DNA of 64,000 bases from Rhodosorus marinus (taxonomy: Eukaryota > Rhodophyta > Stylonematophyceae > Stylonematales > Stylonemataceae). Positions 32,934-44,757 of the stretch are shown here, one piece after another. Under the pieces are notes generated by a model. The model was not told the DNA's origin. It ran no database searches and saw nothing but the letters and a program-made list of their open reading frames with translations. The stretch lies in assembly GCA_029953675.1 (NCBI GenBank), contig JAMWBK010000002.1, forward strand, positions 3,038,001 through 3,102,000. The letters are read 5' to 3'. The position numbers and the translations under genes were made by a program. Every line of letters starts with the position of its first letter. Position 1 is the first letter of the stretch.

Positions 32934-33614
32934 AAGGCGTCAAGGAGACGTTGTCGCTGAGTTTTGAAGCTTCTGCAGGAGAGTCTCAGCGTAAGTTTCA
33001 AGATAGATCGAACCAGTTATCATCTCGGAGCCTCCCTATCGGTTTTGAAACGAGCGGGTTAGTGGCCTATTGAAGTAGCGCAAATTGAGCGTTGAGAATG
33101 TCTCGAAGAGCATCTTAAAAAAAAAAAAAGGATGCCTAAACGGGAGGGCGATTCTTGGTTCATCTCAGAGTGAGATGCCAAAACTGGGAAACCCTGTTGA
33201 GCTTGAGAGTTTTGAAATACTGCATGTATACCACCAAACGATGTTCCAGAAGGCCTCAGAACGGCAGAGCACTGTCACATGTTCTACTGGAATTAGGAAG
33301 TGGTTGTCGTTGAACCTGGATTCGCACAGTATCCCTTTGTCACTTGTTCTGTACGGCTGTCGTCGGCTGGCTCGACCGTTGAGGAAGGGTCCCACAGCAC
33401 AATTTGGAATTTTCAAGGAAGGTGCGTCCACAGAGGCAGTGGCGATTGTTGTAAAGACCACCCCCACACACACAATGAGCAGCACATTCACAATGGCTTG
33501 GTAGCACTGCTATGTTTAACTATCTTCGTGTCAGACCAACTTCAGCGAAACACCAACTGCTCCCTTCTGATGGCGTCGATACAGACTTTTGGAACCGACA
33601 AAACAGAAACTTTA
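32934..33614. other. Intergenic, no gene supported
   Basis: Downstream flank of the beta-helix gene, with a poly-A tract near 33117-33129. Overlapping frames of 100-140 codons exist on both strands at 33085-33700, but none has an ATG-led, motif-bearing structure I trust. Confidence 0.4.
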
Positions 33615-33925
33615 TTGAATAGTAGAAATAAATCAATCGACAATTTCCTTCCCAAGCACGAAGCTTCAGGGGCGAAGGGGGATCCACAATATATTGAATA
33701 ATCGATATAAATAAACCACATTAGCTCGATACATAGCCAATAACCCAGCTGACAGTCCTTCCATTGAATAATAGGAGTAAATTAATCACAGTTTGCACAA
33801 ATGTAGAAGATCATATAAACTCAACCGAACTCTAAATAATGGAAATAAATAAATTAAGGCCCTGGTGCGTTGGCAACGGCCAGACCTTGGAGAGTGGAAT
33901 ATTAAATAATGGAAACAAATTAATT
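33615..33925. repeat. AT-rich motif repeated five times at about 70 bp spacing
   Basis: A degenerate element close to TTGAATAATGGAAATAAATA starts at about 33615, 33694, 33764, 33832 and 33902 (spacings 79, 70, 68, 70 bp). The sequence between copies is not conserved. Confidence 0.7.
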
Positions 33926-34255
33926 ACAGATTGGGAACCATGAAATGAGGAATGCACGGCTAATTAGACTGATTATTGGAATTTTTTTACTCCGACTAGA
34001 TGACTTAAGGAATTTTGATCGGGCGGGGGGAAGGAGATGTGTTTCTGGTTTGGCAATATTTTTGTTATTGCATGGATTGGATCCTTTTGGGAGGGGGTGG
34101 GGGGAGAAAGGTAGCAACCGGAGTGGGGAAGACATATGAATTGTGAATATTGAACAGGATCATTTGGGAAAGTAAAAGGTTTCGGGGGTGGAGAGAGGTT
34201 ATTTGGTTGACATGTGAGTGCCTGTTTATGGTTTTGTTCTGTTTTGGGTGATGTG

Positions 34256-35291
34256 ATGGCGTGGAAGGGAGAGTCGGATGGAAGAATGCGGTCTGAAGGG
34301 GTGATCGGATTTGTTTCTGGAGCTGGAAAGAGCTTTTTGGGGACAGCAAGCCGGGTTGTTAGGAGTAGATCGAGGGGTAGGGGATTGTCGTGTTCCTTGT
34401 CGGAGCCTTTTGTTCGGAGCGGGAGTGCTTTCGATTACCCGAGAATCGTTACTTTGAGCACCAGCGTGAATGACTGGGTTGTACAGCGCGGGCTCCCATC
34501 GGAGCGACCGGACATTTTGGGCTTATGCACTTGGTTCGTTGTCTTGTACTTTGGATTCTCGGATAAGATCCGCCTTGGTACGGCTCTGAGGAAAATGATG
34601 GCAGAGTCCCTAGAGCAAGCTAATGTCGGAAAAGACGTGGCTGAAGGGATAGCAACAGCTTTTCACACGTTTCCATTCATATTCGGTGCTCTTTTCATTG
34701 ATTCCGTGCTCAGAGGTGGTTTGGGGCCAGGCTTCGCTGCATCAGGTGAGCTCAACCTGAACTCGACCTCAGTTCAACCGAGAGACCACCTCCACTGAAC
34801 AAGCCTTGAAACACGATACCTTGCGTATCCTGCAGGAGGCATCTCCTTATCCCTCTGGGCTATGATATTTGAACTCGGGAGGCCGAGGGAGCGCAGCGAG
34901 GAAGAACTCGAGGAGGAGAGGCAGGCGTTTCAAGCTTTTTGTGAATTTGCCGAAAAAAGCCTTGATCGTCGTGGTAGGTGTCATTACGTCGAGGTCGCGA
35001 CAGAATTTAGACGTCAATACCCAAAGTAAGCCTTTTTCGAGCATCAGCCACCAATACCCATACCGCCTCTACTCATTCACTTGGTTTACTCCATTCGATC
35101 TAAGCAGCCGTACGCATTCTATCTACCATCATCCGCCTTTCATCTTCCATAGGTATAGGGATCCTAGAGTGCTGAATGATCAAGTCCTAAAACGATTCGT
35201 CGCCTCCTGGGCACCGGCTGCCAGGCGAACGAAGGCTGGATACTATAAGGACCTCTCCGTCAAGACTGATTCTATTCGAGACGTGTTCTGA
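34256..35291 (+). CDS. Unknown membrane protein
   Basis: Exons 34256-34745, 34836-35025 and 35153-35291; 272 aa; all three junctions keep frame. The N-terminus is rich in Ser, Gly and Arg and could be a plastid or mitochondrial transit peptide (about residues 1-60). Two or three hydrophobic segments follow: ILGLCTWFVVLYFGFS, then FHTFPFIFGALFIDSVL, and a weaker GGISLSLWAMIF. The last third is soluble and charged, with an acidic helix (RSEEELEEERQAF) and a basic, aromatic C-terminus ending DSIRDVF. I do not recognise a family. The consistent splicing and domain-like layout argue that it is a real gene. Confidence 0.7.
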
Positions 35292-35710
35292 TTGTCTGAT
35301 CGAGAAGATCATTCATGGGATCGGACAAAGAAAGAGTGAAATCGGTTTCTCGCATAGGTTGCTGTCGAATCATATGCTGCTTGCATGGCACGATGGAATT
35401 TTCCGTGTGGAAGCGGGGAGTTCGCAAGTTGGCGCGAGCTTTTCGTAGGAGTTTCGATGCAGCCTTGCAGAGTGGATGGATCCGGTTCGTTTTGCGTTTC
35501 AGCATGTTTGTTACGATTGTTCTGGCATTTGCGGAACAGTAGGTGGTTGGGTTTTCTTTGCAATTCCGCAAAATCGATGCGTGTTTGTTCGTCGGCGTCA
35601 TAGGCGTACTTCAGTTTGTCACTTTTAACCAGAAAAATAACTCTTCAGAACTCTATAATAACAACATTCGCCCCTGAAGATCAAGTTAGTTGGCAGTCGA
35701 ACCCTAGGGC
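35292..35710. other. Intergenic between converging genes
   Basis: Short spacer between the unknown membrane protein and eIF4B; overlapping frames at 35309-35603 look like shadows. Confidence 0.4.
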
Positions 35711-37374
35711 TCAACGACGAACTGTCTCCCATTCCCGGTCCTTGTCGTGTTCCTGGTGGTCGCCGTTGGCGTTTGTCACCTCCGTCCGGGCTGCTTCTTC
35801 TTTTAGGGGCTCCGCTGCACCGTTTCTGCCCTCACCCAGGGACTCACGCGAACCCTGAGTGCTCATAGACGCGTTGGAGCGAGGGGGGGTGTCCTTATCG
35901 CCCCCTTGCTTAAGGATAACCGTATGCCTTGGGTTTCTTTCTCTTCTACGGTTCCCTTCATCTTTCCTACTTCCCGATCTGGCAAGGCTCTTCGGTACTG
36001 CCATCCCGCGGACTCCCCATTCTATGTCTTTCACCTGCGGGTCTTCTGCGTTCGCTTTCGACTCTACCTCTTGTCTGACCTCGGTTCTCCTGGGTTCAGT
36101 TGATCTCTTGGGTTTCGCCTCAATAGGTCCGCGTCTGCTCCAGTCGATATCTTTGCTCTGCTCCTCGTTTTCCTTGTTCTTTTCGACAGGTCTGGCCTCA
36201 ATCGGGCCTAATCTGACGAATTCAGTCTCCTCCTTCGACCCCAACTTCGCCTCAGGTCTGGCTTCCAACGGTCCTATCCTCACAAACTCGGCTTCTGCTC
36301 CCTTCTCGGGTTCTGGTGCAGGTCGTGGAGGTAATGGACCTTGCCTAACAAAATCTACCTCTTCACCACGAGGCGCACCAAACCCACCCCCAGGTTCTCT
36401 TCCCCTCAGACCCTCATTTTGAACAGGTGGTGCTTCCTTTCCTCGAGACCAGTCTGTCTCGCCGACCACAGGCCCAGTCTCAGCCACTGGTGCAGCGACT
36501 CCTCTTTGCACGTTATCCCAGTTCTTGGAGTCTTGTCCTACCTCAGCTGGGCCAGTTTGGGGATTTGGCTGAATAGGGCCCATACGACTGTTCCAGTCAA
36601 TTTCTTTCTCGGCCATCATTCCATCGCTTGCATTGACGGGTTCCGTCCTCAAACCCAACCTCCAATTACCCTCCTCTTCAGGCCCTCTGGAGCCACCACC
36701 AAACCCGCGACCGCCATCTGGGTCCCCGCTTACGGGGCCGTGTCGTTCCCCCCAGTTGATATCGCCTAGTTTCAAGAAAGTTTAAGCTCAGCCCAGTTTC
36801 GAGCGCCGCACTTTAGCTAATAAATGCCGCTATTCGAGCTTACCAGATCCGGACCCGAAACCCGCACCTCCGCCCCGGTTAAAGCCACCACCGGCGGCAG
36901 CAATAGGTCCTGTCCTCTCCCAGCTCGGTTCTGGTCCATCTCCTTCGAAATTTCGGTCTCTATCGAAATGCTCACGTTTCACATACGCGCCCCTCACGAA
37001 CGGAACTTCCTCCTCGTCTGAATCTCGCCTACGAAAACATCAACAATCAGACAGGAACTGATGGTCAGTATGGTGCTCAGGTACGGTAAGCGGAGGCCAA
37101 GACCGAGCTCTCCTTCAATTTTAAGGGACACCGTGAACTTTGTAGCAAGTCAAACTCTCGCCAACCGCGTTCGGAAAACAAAAGAATATTTCTATCCATA
37201 TTCGCACAAACTTCCCCAAACAAAACAGCATCAAACGCAAAAAAAAAGTCGTAAAACCTACTCCCTTGGTGCAGTAGGCAAATTCGCCAGCCTCGGATCC
37301 TCTGCAACCTCGGCACCACCCCAGAAGTCCTGCAGCGGCACGGCCTGGACCTTCTTGCGCTGTTTCTTCCCCAT
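35711..37374 (-). CDS. Translation initiation factor eIF4B-like
   Basis: Exons 37262-37374, 36844-37028, 35711-36765; 450 aa. The first exon encodes MGKKQRKKVQAVPLQDF, like the Lys-rich start plus 'L-x-x-F' element of eIF4B, and the first junction creates LPTAPRERDSDEE, matching plant eIF4B LPTGP(K/R)ER. A Gly-rich region follows, then about eight repeats of an acidic-Trp-Ser motif paired with a G-P-(I/L) motif: DINWGERHGPV, EIDWNSRMGPI, ETDWSRG, EVDFVRQGPL, DIDWSRRGPIEAKP, DIEWGVRG. The C-terminus is Arg/Glu-rich. No RRM is seen, as in plant eIF4B. The protein would stimulate eIF4A helicase and ribosome recruitment in the cytosol. The whole chain is predicted to be disordered. Confidence 0.8.
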
Positions 37375-39902
37375 CTTTGATCAAGCCAAGGCTGAACTTC
37401 TTACGACCCCCTTTTCCACAGTCTCTCCTCCAAACTCTCAAAAATCAAAAAAATCGCGCACTGACCAAACACCGTAAACAAGAAAACAAACTACATTAAC
37501 AACATGTCCTACTCCTCTCCCATCCTCCTCCTCCTGCCACCCCCCACCCCATATTCTGCACCTATTATATAGAATCAACGTACCTTATGAGCCTCAATTG
37601 CTGCTTGATAGGGACTACACAAAGGGGTAATTTTCGGGTAGTAATGATCAAAAGCAGTGGTAAAGTTGCTTCAGAGCTCACTATTAGCCCGAAATATACA
37701 ATCTTAACTACGTCCACCTCCCTTCAAAACTCTCCATCCTTCACACCCCCTTCATCGATCCCCACAGCCCCCCCTACGCAAAAAAAAAAAAAAAAAAGAG
37801 CACCGTTTCCACCGTGCTTTCGAAAAACCTCATAAAAAGGAACAAAAATTTCATAAAACCAAAATTTCCTATACCACTGAGAAAAATGCTTCATTTTTCA
37901 TCGAGTCCTATAAAAACATACGCAAAACGAAAACAAAAAGGTCCAGTGTGGAGTCATCCGCACCGTCCAAGACATGTACTTCTATTTATTTCCTCCCCCC
38001 CCTTCTACAAATCGAGAACAAAAACATATTCAAGACTATCTAAATAAAAACACCGATTCCGAAAATATTCGGAAGGAAGTTTTCTACCCTATACAACTTC
38101 AACTAAATGTTTTCACTACCGATATTTGGACAGCTTGTCCCCGGTAATTAGTTAAGTGATTCAAGGATGGAGCAAAGATATTTTCATTATAGTGTTCAGG
38201 TCTCTATGGGACAGAACGAGTGGCCAAGGAAAAAATTGCAAAACCGAATGGGGGGGAAAATTCTCGTACAAATATTTCCTTTTTACTTGAAATCGTGTTC
38301 TTGAGAGGATATTTAACGTCTATTGTTAAAACGTACTCACAGGGTGAAATTATTGGTAAGAATAGTAGTGATGGCGGCTTTTCATATGGACAGACGTTGC
38401 TACGGCGGTGGACTCGAAAATTGCTGTTTAGGTGACATTATAAACTTATTAAATACACATTAATTATATATAGAGATTGTTAATCTTGACTAGGAGGAGG
38501 TATTATTAATTATTTACAAACTCTACTTTGATAACCAGGAAAAGTTGCTAAAGGGAGTCAACACGTGTCGATTCAACTTTGGATAGAAAGAAATCCGGTG
38601 AGGCTTTTCCTGGTTATTATTGGAGTTTATTTCAATCTATTTTATTTTTGAAAACCTTATTTTTCATCATTATTGTGTATGTTTTTGCACGGTATGGTTT
38701 TCCTTGGGGAGTTCGTGTTTTTGGACAATACCCTCCTCTTATTTGATTTATTTGTATATTATAACATAAATTTGAAACGGACCTTCAGCGTTGTCCTTAG
38801 CAGGGGGGGGTAAAAATCTGTTTCCCTTCTGATAGGTTAGGTTCTCGTTGCAAACTTGGCGAATATTTATTGGATTACGTATTTCCTGCTGGAATGAAAA
38901 ATACTATATATTGATCTTTTGAGGACGAAACTCATTCCACGCAACCATTGAGCGCTCGAGTATATGTATTTTTATTTCTAATTCAATATTTTGAAGGTTT
39001 TCGAAAATGTCCCAGTCGGTTCGTTTACGGAGGGCGCGAGGGACATTTCTGTATTGTGGATGGTGTTTTCTGGGGTTGATGGAGCAAAAGCGCGTCATAT
39101 TAAGTGCAGGGTTGCGGCACAGAGGGAGTGCAGAAAGGGCACCCATCGCTCAGACCGAAATCTGCGTTGAAGCGAACAAGGCGTCGCTCCTGTGACCGAC
39201 TGCTTCTATGTCGCTTGCGGTTGCTGTTGCGCCAATCTGCTACTGGCAAACTCCCGGGCGGAGGAGGCCGAGAATCAACTTCCCACGCTTCACGACCAGA
39301 TTGGAGCTTCGGTCATCAATCAAATTGTTTCAGCACGTGATATGTGAACCGTATTTTCGCGGGTCACTTGGGCCCAAGGTTTTGACCGGTGGGCCACAAG
39401 TCCCTTACCTTGAGCATACGATTATAACGTATCGTTTTTAAGTAGAACGAAATTTGCATCAGAAAACTCAATGGAGCAACATATGCGTGCCTGTCCCATC
39501 CACAATGAACCCGATATGCTCTTTTCTCGACAACAAGACCAGAACAAGAAAGGCGGCCTTGGTTGACGGAAATCCGAACCCACTACCAACATGCTTACAG
39601 GTACAACTGTAATTCTAAAACCTTGTCGCGTATTATCCACGCGTAAGCCCCTCTCTATGTGCACCGGCTCGTGTTCTACAGGATTGACCATCCCAGGCCC
39701 CCCCAGTCCAAAGGCTGCCACAAAAAAAAATTCTCGCGGGCTTGCGCAGTGTAGGATGGCTGTCGATACGAACCGCAGGATATTGGTCTGAACCGAGATC
39801 TCCTGCCTTGGGTTCCCCGCACTCGCCAAAACTGGCAAAAACGTCAGAATGAAAACAGACGGCAACTGGTCGTCGCCACCCTTATCGATCCTCGCTACTC
39901 GA
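37375..39902. other. AT-rich intergenic stretch, no gene seen
   Basis: Includes a 15-17 nt poly-A run near 37780, AT-rich DNA at 38040-39000, and a larger minus-strand frame at 39422-40033 that overlaps the last bL17 exon out of frame and is probably spurious. Confidence 0.4.
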
Positions 39903-40630
39903 TCATGAGCTGGCCTCGGCTGAGCTGGTCTCTGCTGAAATGCTCTCCGTGGTATTCGATCTACCAAGCGATCTGAATATTCCTCTTTCTGGTTGGAACC
40001 CGGGAAGTGGCGCGGGTTCCGTAATGTGGGCAAGCCCTCCTAAGCCTCTCTTGTAGCTCTTGATTCTTGCCTTATTCTCAGCCCTTTTGATTTGCTGACT
40101 AGTCGTGAGTATGGAGGCTGGAGAGTCGACGAATTCCACAACTGCCATTTTCGTCCCATCGCGTCTCCTAGTTTGACGGGCATGAGTAGATTGCGAGTCA
40201 GCTAGTGATCTAAAAAATTGTCTGATCGCCAATGTTCGTACCTCCGGCCGGTCGGGAAGACGCGCGTATATCCTCCGTAACGATTCTCATATCGTTTCCA
40301 GAGGTGCCAAAACAGCTTCTTCGCAGCCTTCTCCGTATGCAATGACTGGCTTATGCGTTGGCGCGCGCTCAGAGATCGGTCCTACCAACAATTTCAATAA
40401 AAAGATGCGTCTATTAGGTCCTTCCTCCCCCGAAAGACAAGAGGTTCTCCATCATTGGGCCTCACCTTCGCCAGCGTTACCAACCTGTCAACCAGTCTTG
40501 ATGCCATTTGTGCCCTCCTAAAATGTGTTTCTATGCACTCATGAAGAATGAGCTCTGTGCAAAGACTTTTGAACATTTTCGCTTTCCTCTTCACACCACC
40601 GAACTTCCATCTCCTCTGAGTCAACTTCAT
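39903..40630 (-). CDS. Ribosomal protein bL17, organellar (probably mitochondrial)
   Basis: Exons 40466-40630, 40242-40381 and 39903-40167; 189 aa. bL17 features in order: MKLTQRRWKFGGVKRKAKMF (bacterial L17 starts MRH-x-x-x-x-x-LNR), TELILHECIETHFRRAQ, RLVDRLVTLAK, then after the first intron KKLFWHLWKRYENRYGGYTR, and after the second GTKMAVVEFVD (bacterial counterpart APMAYIELVD). A C-terminal extension of about 70 residues follows, Ser/Glu-rich at the end. bL17 sits at the exit-tunnel side of the large subunit. There is no long presequence, which is common in mitochondrial bL17, so the mitochondrion is favoured over the plastid. The longest single reading frame here does not show the family; it only emerges after splicing. 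Confidence 0.88.
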
Positions 40631-41744
40631 CTCCTCCCAATCAAGCTAAAACCAATCACGCGAGTCAAGGTCACCACCCAAAGCAACGACAACCAAACTC
40701 GTTTCAGGCCAAGGCAGTCCGCGCGACTTCTTGTATAGATATATTCTCAATACTAGGTACCAATAGCACAAGCCGCGTTCAACCTGTCACCCCCAGGACC
40801 CAATTCAACACTGTACGTCTGCAAGCCGTATAGAAAAATGTTCACTCGTTCCGGACAAGGAGAAGAGCAAGGCACGTTCTCAAACCATTCGTCCTTCCAC
40901 ACAGAAGCTCCTAGTCATCATCCAAAGACAAATCAACCAAGAACAAAAAAGAAAGTCCCACGACGTCTGAGAAATAGATCTTGTGGATGATGACAATGGA
41001 AAACCTGATCTCTACTCCGCTCACAGAGCTAAAACCGCTCAAGAACAACAAACCCTTCGCAATCGTCCAAAGACAATGTCGAGAAGAGCTAACTCTTTAA
41101 CAGCACAAACCAACCTCTTGCCCACCGATCTCTCAGCAAAAGGCTGCCTCCCCGAACCAATCCAACCTTAAGATGTATTCAGTAGGTACTTCAAGCCCTA
41201 ACATGAACTGCTCGTACTCTCCCAGATGAAGAAGACGAAAATCAGATCTGGAAGTGTGTCCGAACTTCATTGTCGCTGTCAAGAATCTTCGCAAAAATGC
41301 TCCATGAGAAAGGTTCACGTATGTATGAGGTGAAGGATCGAGGATCAAGAAGAGGATAGCCATGGATCTCACCAACAGGGCTGATGATCGGATTGGTTCC
41401 TGACTTTTTGTTGTCCGTACCCGTAGTAGATTTAGAGCTCAAGTTACGGCCTGTGGTGCGACAGCAGGTGCCTTTGCATAAGCGTCGTCCGGATTTGTAT
41501 TAGTAGAATCGGACAAAGCCTCGCGTCGAGTCCTGGTTTTGGTGGGGGACGTCGCACTAGATTTTGTGATGTGTCATCAAGAGAGGCGATTGGGCTATTG
41601 GACCGATTCGCTCATCGAGCAGAGGTGATTTCGGCGACTACGTGTTAAGAACAATGCAGATTCCTTCCCTTGTCGTTATGGATCAGTTTCGAGAGTTGAG
41701 TAAGAGTTCGACCAAGCTGACGAGGTACAGGAAGCTGTTGCTGG
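40631..41744. other. Intergenic, no gene supported
   Basis: No motif or splice-consistent gene seen on either strand. Confidence 0.4.
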
Positions 41745-41825
41745 AATGTCGCAGCAGATGAGCTCATAACGCGCCTACAAGGACGCAAGCTGTGTGCAAA
41801 AAGGAGTTCATGTCGCGTGGTTCGC
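41745..41825 (-). pseudogene. Diverged duplicate fragment of the adjacent TMX2-like gene
   Basis: The stretch at about 41776-41822 (AAGGACGCAAGCTGTGTGCA and onward) closely matches 42607-42650 of the TMX2-like gene, which encodes its WSPLC active-site region. In the corresponding frame the copy has a stop and a damaged motif. Looks like a short, decayed local duplication about 0.85 kb away. Confidence 0.5.
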
Positions 41826-42266
41826 AATTTAGGAAGCTTTTCGGTTTCTTAAAACGATCTGAATCATCTTGCTCCACCTCAAACCAATCCACGAATGAGA
41901 ACGTCTCATTTCGTTCTCGTCGCGCAGCGGGTTGTCCTGCCTGATCAGATTAAGGAGTTCATTCCTACATTTACACTCCTCGCCAACTGCTTCATTGGAA
42001 CAGTACCATCTAGCTACTTGGGGAGGCAGTCCGCGGTGCAGCGTTCAAAAACTTTTCAATTGGCGGGGGTGCTAGGCTGGAACCCCATTGTCTCGGAACA
42101 GTAGACAGTCCACAGGTTCTTCTTCAGGAGAACGAGGCAGTTCTCTTGCTGCTTAAGCTGCGATTTGAGCCGCCAAGCAGTAGCCCTTGACATAAGCGGA
42201 TGAGCGCTAGTGCGGTTCCTTCCTCCGATTCCCTTGCAGCACGTTTCTTCCTTCACAGCTTCTGGT

Positions 42267-43537
42267 TCAAGTTGCCTTCTTCTTAGCTTGGTCCTTCTTA
42301 AACTTCTTTCTAGCTTCTTCCTCCCAAGCTTCCGCTTGCTCCCAGACCTCCTTCAACGACAGGTTCGCGACAATGAGATTCCGGTTGGCGTTGGAGATGT
42401 CCTCCGTAACGGTTTTGCCGTCCGCGTCAAGGGCAGGATATCGATTGGACTCCTTCCCAATCTTGAAGACAACGTAACTGGGAAGTTGTGAGGATGTACC
42501 ACCAACATTGATTTTATGCTTCTCAGCAAGATCCGGCCAAAGACCCGCATCAACCTTCCCAAACTTGATACGCACATGATCATACTCTTGCGCAATGGAA
42601 GCGAACAAGGGCGCAAGCTGCGTGCAAAGAGGAGACCAGGTCGCGTGGAACTGAACCACCCAGAAGCCCTTGTAATCGTTGTTGGCAATTTTTTCTGCGA
42701 CAGCGAAAGAGAAGAGCAGAGTATCAGAGAGATTGCCGGTCCACTTTCGCACCTTCATTAAAGAAACACGTTAATAGCTTACGATCGAAATTGCCGCGGT
42801 TGAGTACTTGAACTATCTTTGGATCTTTTGCGCGGGGTTGTGGGAACAAAGTGAAGATTGCTACTCTCAACGTCAGGAACAAACGCAAGGCTTTTCAGTG
42901 GACGATCGTCACATTTGAATTGTTGTGACAGCAGAGGTTAGCTCATACCTATCCAAATGCCCGCAAAGACGATGGGCAGTGACTTGCTCATATAATAGGC
43001 TATCACAAGCATCGCAACCTTGGTGAACTTGAAGGTATGTGAAATGATTGCGTCCTAGGAATACCGAGAATGTAAAATGAGCGCATGCTGGTTCAGAAAA
43101 CGGCGAAAGCAGGTGTCAAAGAAACAAGACTGGCTCCCCATACCGGCGTCGGAGATGAGAAAAGCCTGACCACGATGACCATTCCTAAAGATAACCATAT
43201 TGTGAACTCCTATTCGAAGAGCAAATCCCAAAACGCCATTTTAGCGCACGCCGTGTAGATGCATGGGGGAGCATAGATCCAATCGCTGCGAGAGAAAACA
43301 CGCGTCAGGAACTCCTTGGAGTTATATGCATACCCTTGTATACCCTAAAACGTCGAGGACCAACAAATCTGTCGGTGGGTATTTCAACCTCAGCCCAAAG
43401 AACGCCATGAACGTCAGCACCTGCAGCAAATAGTGTGCAGCCAGAAACCTCGAATTCACAACATTTGATACTTTCATCCTGTTCTTCAAATTCACAAAAT
43501 CAAAATCCGGAACCAAAAATTCATTAATCACAGCCAA
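42267..43537 (-). CDS. TMX2-like ER membrane thioredoxin-fold protein
   Basis: Exons 43334-43537, 43144-43209, 42949-43054, 42783-42863, 42267-42694; 294 aa (animal TMX2 is about 296). The N-terminal two-thirds is hydrophobic and membrane-embedded: YLLQVLTFMAFFGL, then EFTIWLSLGMVIVVRLF, KVAMLVIAYYM and IVFAGIWIVAIF. The thioredoxin-fold domain follows: VLNRGNFDQKIANNDYKG, FWVVQFHATWSPLCTQLAPL, IKFGKVDAG, QLPSYVVF. The active site is SPLC with a single Cys, comparable to SNDC in animal TMX2, so classic disulfide exchange is unlikely. The C-terminus is Lys-rich and ends KKAT, a KKXX-type ER retrieval signal. TMX2 acts in ER redox and calcium homeostasis at mitochondrial contacts. Exon 2 is only 66 nt. 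Confidence 0.88.
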
Positions 43538-44313
43538 AAAAAAAAAAGAAACCTAAAAACCACAGTCGAATCTATGTGAAAAAAACGACATTCTGAGCAA
43601 GCTCCTCTTTCAGTCTTCTTCATCACCAACGCGTCCATTCATTCCAAACCTATTACAACGCCCAAACCAAATCCATTATAATTAATCATAAAAATCAATA
43701 AACAATTAGCCATTCATATTACGATAATAAATCCTCTAAAGGTACATTTATTACGTACTTTCATATCAACAAATTAATTTTAAATCTTATATGAAACCGT
43801 CTATTATGATATTTCAATAATAATTGACAGTATAGTCTTAAATTATCTATTTATACAATTTTGTGGATAGATTTGTAGAATTTTACAAGTACTCTAAAAG
43901 TAAATTCTTTATTTTGAACCATTATATCTTGTTTAGTAGATATTTTATGTTCGGAATTGCATTGAGATAGGAATACTTCTTAATTATTACTTAATAGTTG
44001 AGTCTTTAGAATTGAATTTTATAATTTCTTTTGATGTATATGATGAAAGTGTCCTTTTTGGAAGGTTTTTGTAGGGTGGGGAGGAAGAGAAAGGTCAGAT
44101 GGGGACTCGAGGAAGGTGAGCATTGTAATGGAGATGAAGCTAGTTGTTGATATATCAAACGATTTACAAGCTTTTGTATTGAAACGTTTATGCTTTTCGT
44201 ATAATTTGTTGAGGAGTTGGAGTGAGTTCGATTTGTTACTTTGTTTTTTTTTGTGGCAGGTCGGCCCGGCTGTGGGGTTGAGCTTCCGAGGAACAAGCGT
44301 TTTTGAGGGGAGT
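43538..44313. other. Very AT-rich spacer
   Basis: Intergenic region between divergent TMX2-like and SirB genes; 43670-44040 is strikingly AT-rich. It should contain both promoters. No specific motif is called. Confidence 0.5.
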
Positions 44314-44757
44314 ATGGAAGGGTTTATTGGAGTAGTAGGAGGGAGTAGAGGTCCAAGTTTGGGAAGGACGAGAGTTAGTTGTAATGCTCTTGAGGTTAAG
44401 AAGGCCCTACTGCTGGTTGATCACGGTAGTAGGCGCGCAGCTGCGAATGATATGCTTAATGATGTGAAGGAGATGATCGTCGGCATGAATCCCGAGGTGG
44501 ACATTGTGGAAGCTGCCCATATGGAGCTCGCAGATCCTAACATTTCGATGGGTATAGAAACCTGCGTTGAGAAAGGAGCAGAGGAGATTATCGTTGTACC
44601 TTACTTTCTCTCTCCAGGACGTCATTCTGCAAAAGATATCCCGGAGATGGTAGATGAGGCCTCATCTGGCCATCCCAATGTGAAAATATCTGTCGCTGAA
44701 CCTCTTGGAGTCCATTCCAAGATCGGAGAAGTTATCCTAGAACGTGCTGGATTGTAA
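44314..44757 (+). CDS. SIRB: Sirohydrochlorin ferrochelatase (SirB/CbiX-like)
   Basis: 147 aa from ATG 44314, single exon. After a 25-30 residue basic, Ser/Gly-rich N-terminus that would serve as plastid transit peptide, the protein follows plant SirB: KKALLLVDHGSRRAAANDML, EAAHMELADPNI, CVEKGAEEIIVVPYFLSPGRH and AEPLGVHSKIGEVILERAG. The His of VDHGSR and of SPGRH are the expected metal-chelation residues. The enzyme inserts iron into sirohydrochlorin to make siroheme for plastid nitrite and sulfite reductases. Only one half-size chelatase domain is present, as in SirB and CbiXS. The Cys-rich region that binds an iron-sulfur cluster in plant SirB is not evident. A pyrimidine-rich CAG at about 44256-44260 upstream could mark an acceptor for a further 5' exon. 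Confidence 0.88.
   Translation: MEGFIGVVGGSRGPSLGRTRVSCNALEVKKALLLVDHGSRRAAANDMLNDVKEMIVGMNPEVDIVEAAHMELADPNISMGIETCVEKGAEEIIVVPYFLSPGRHSAKDIPEMVDEASSGHPNVKISVAEPLGVHSKIGEVILERAGL

Noticed and set aside
33165-33491. Minus-strand frame of 108 codons with a signal-peptide-like start
   Set aside because: It begins with GTG, has no in-frame ATG, overlaps two equally long frames, and has no recognisable mature domain.
39422-40033. Minus-strand frame of about 200 codons
   Set aside because: It overlaps the last bL17 exon out of frame, starts with a non-conserved peptide and has no motif; bL17 is far better supported.
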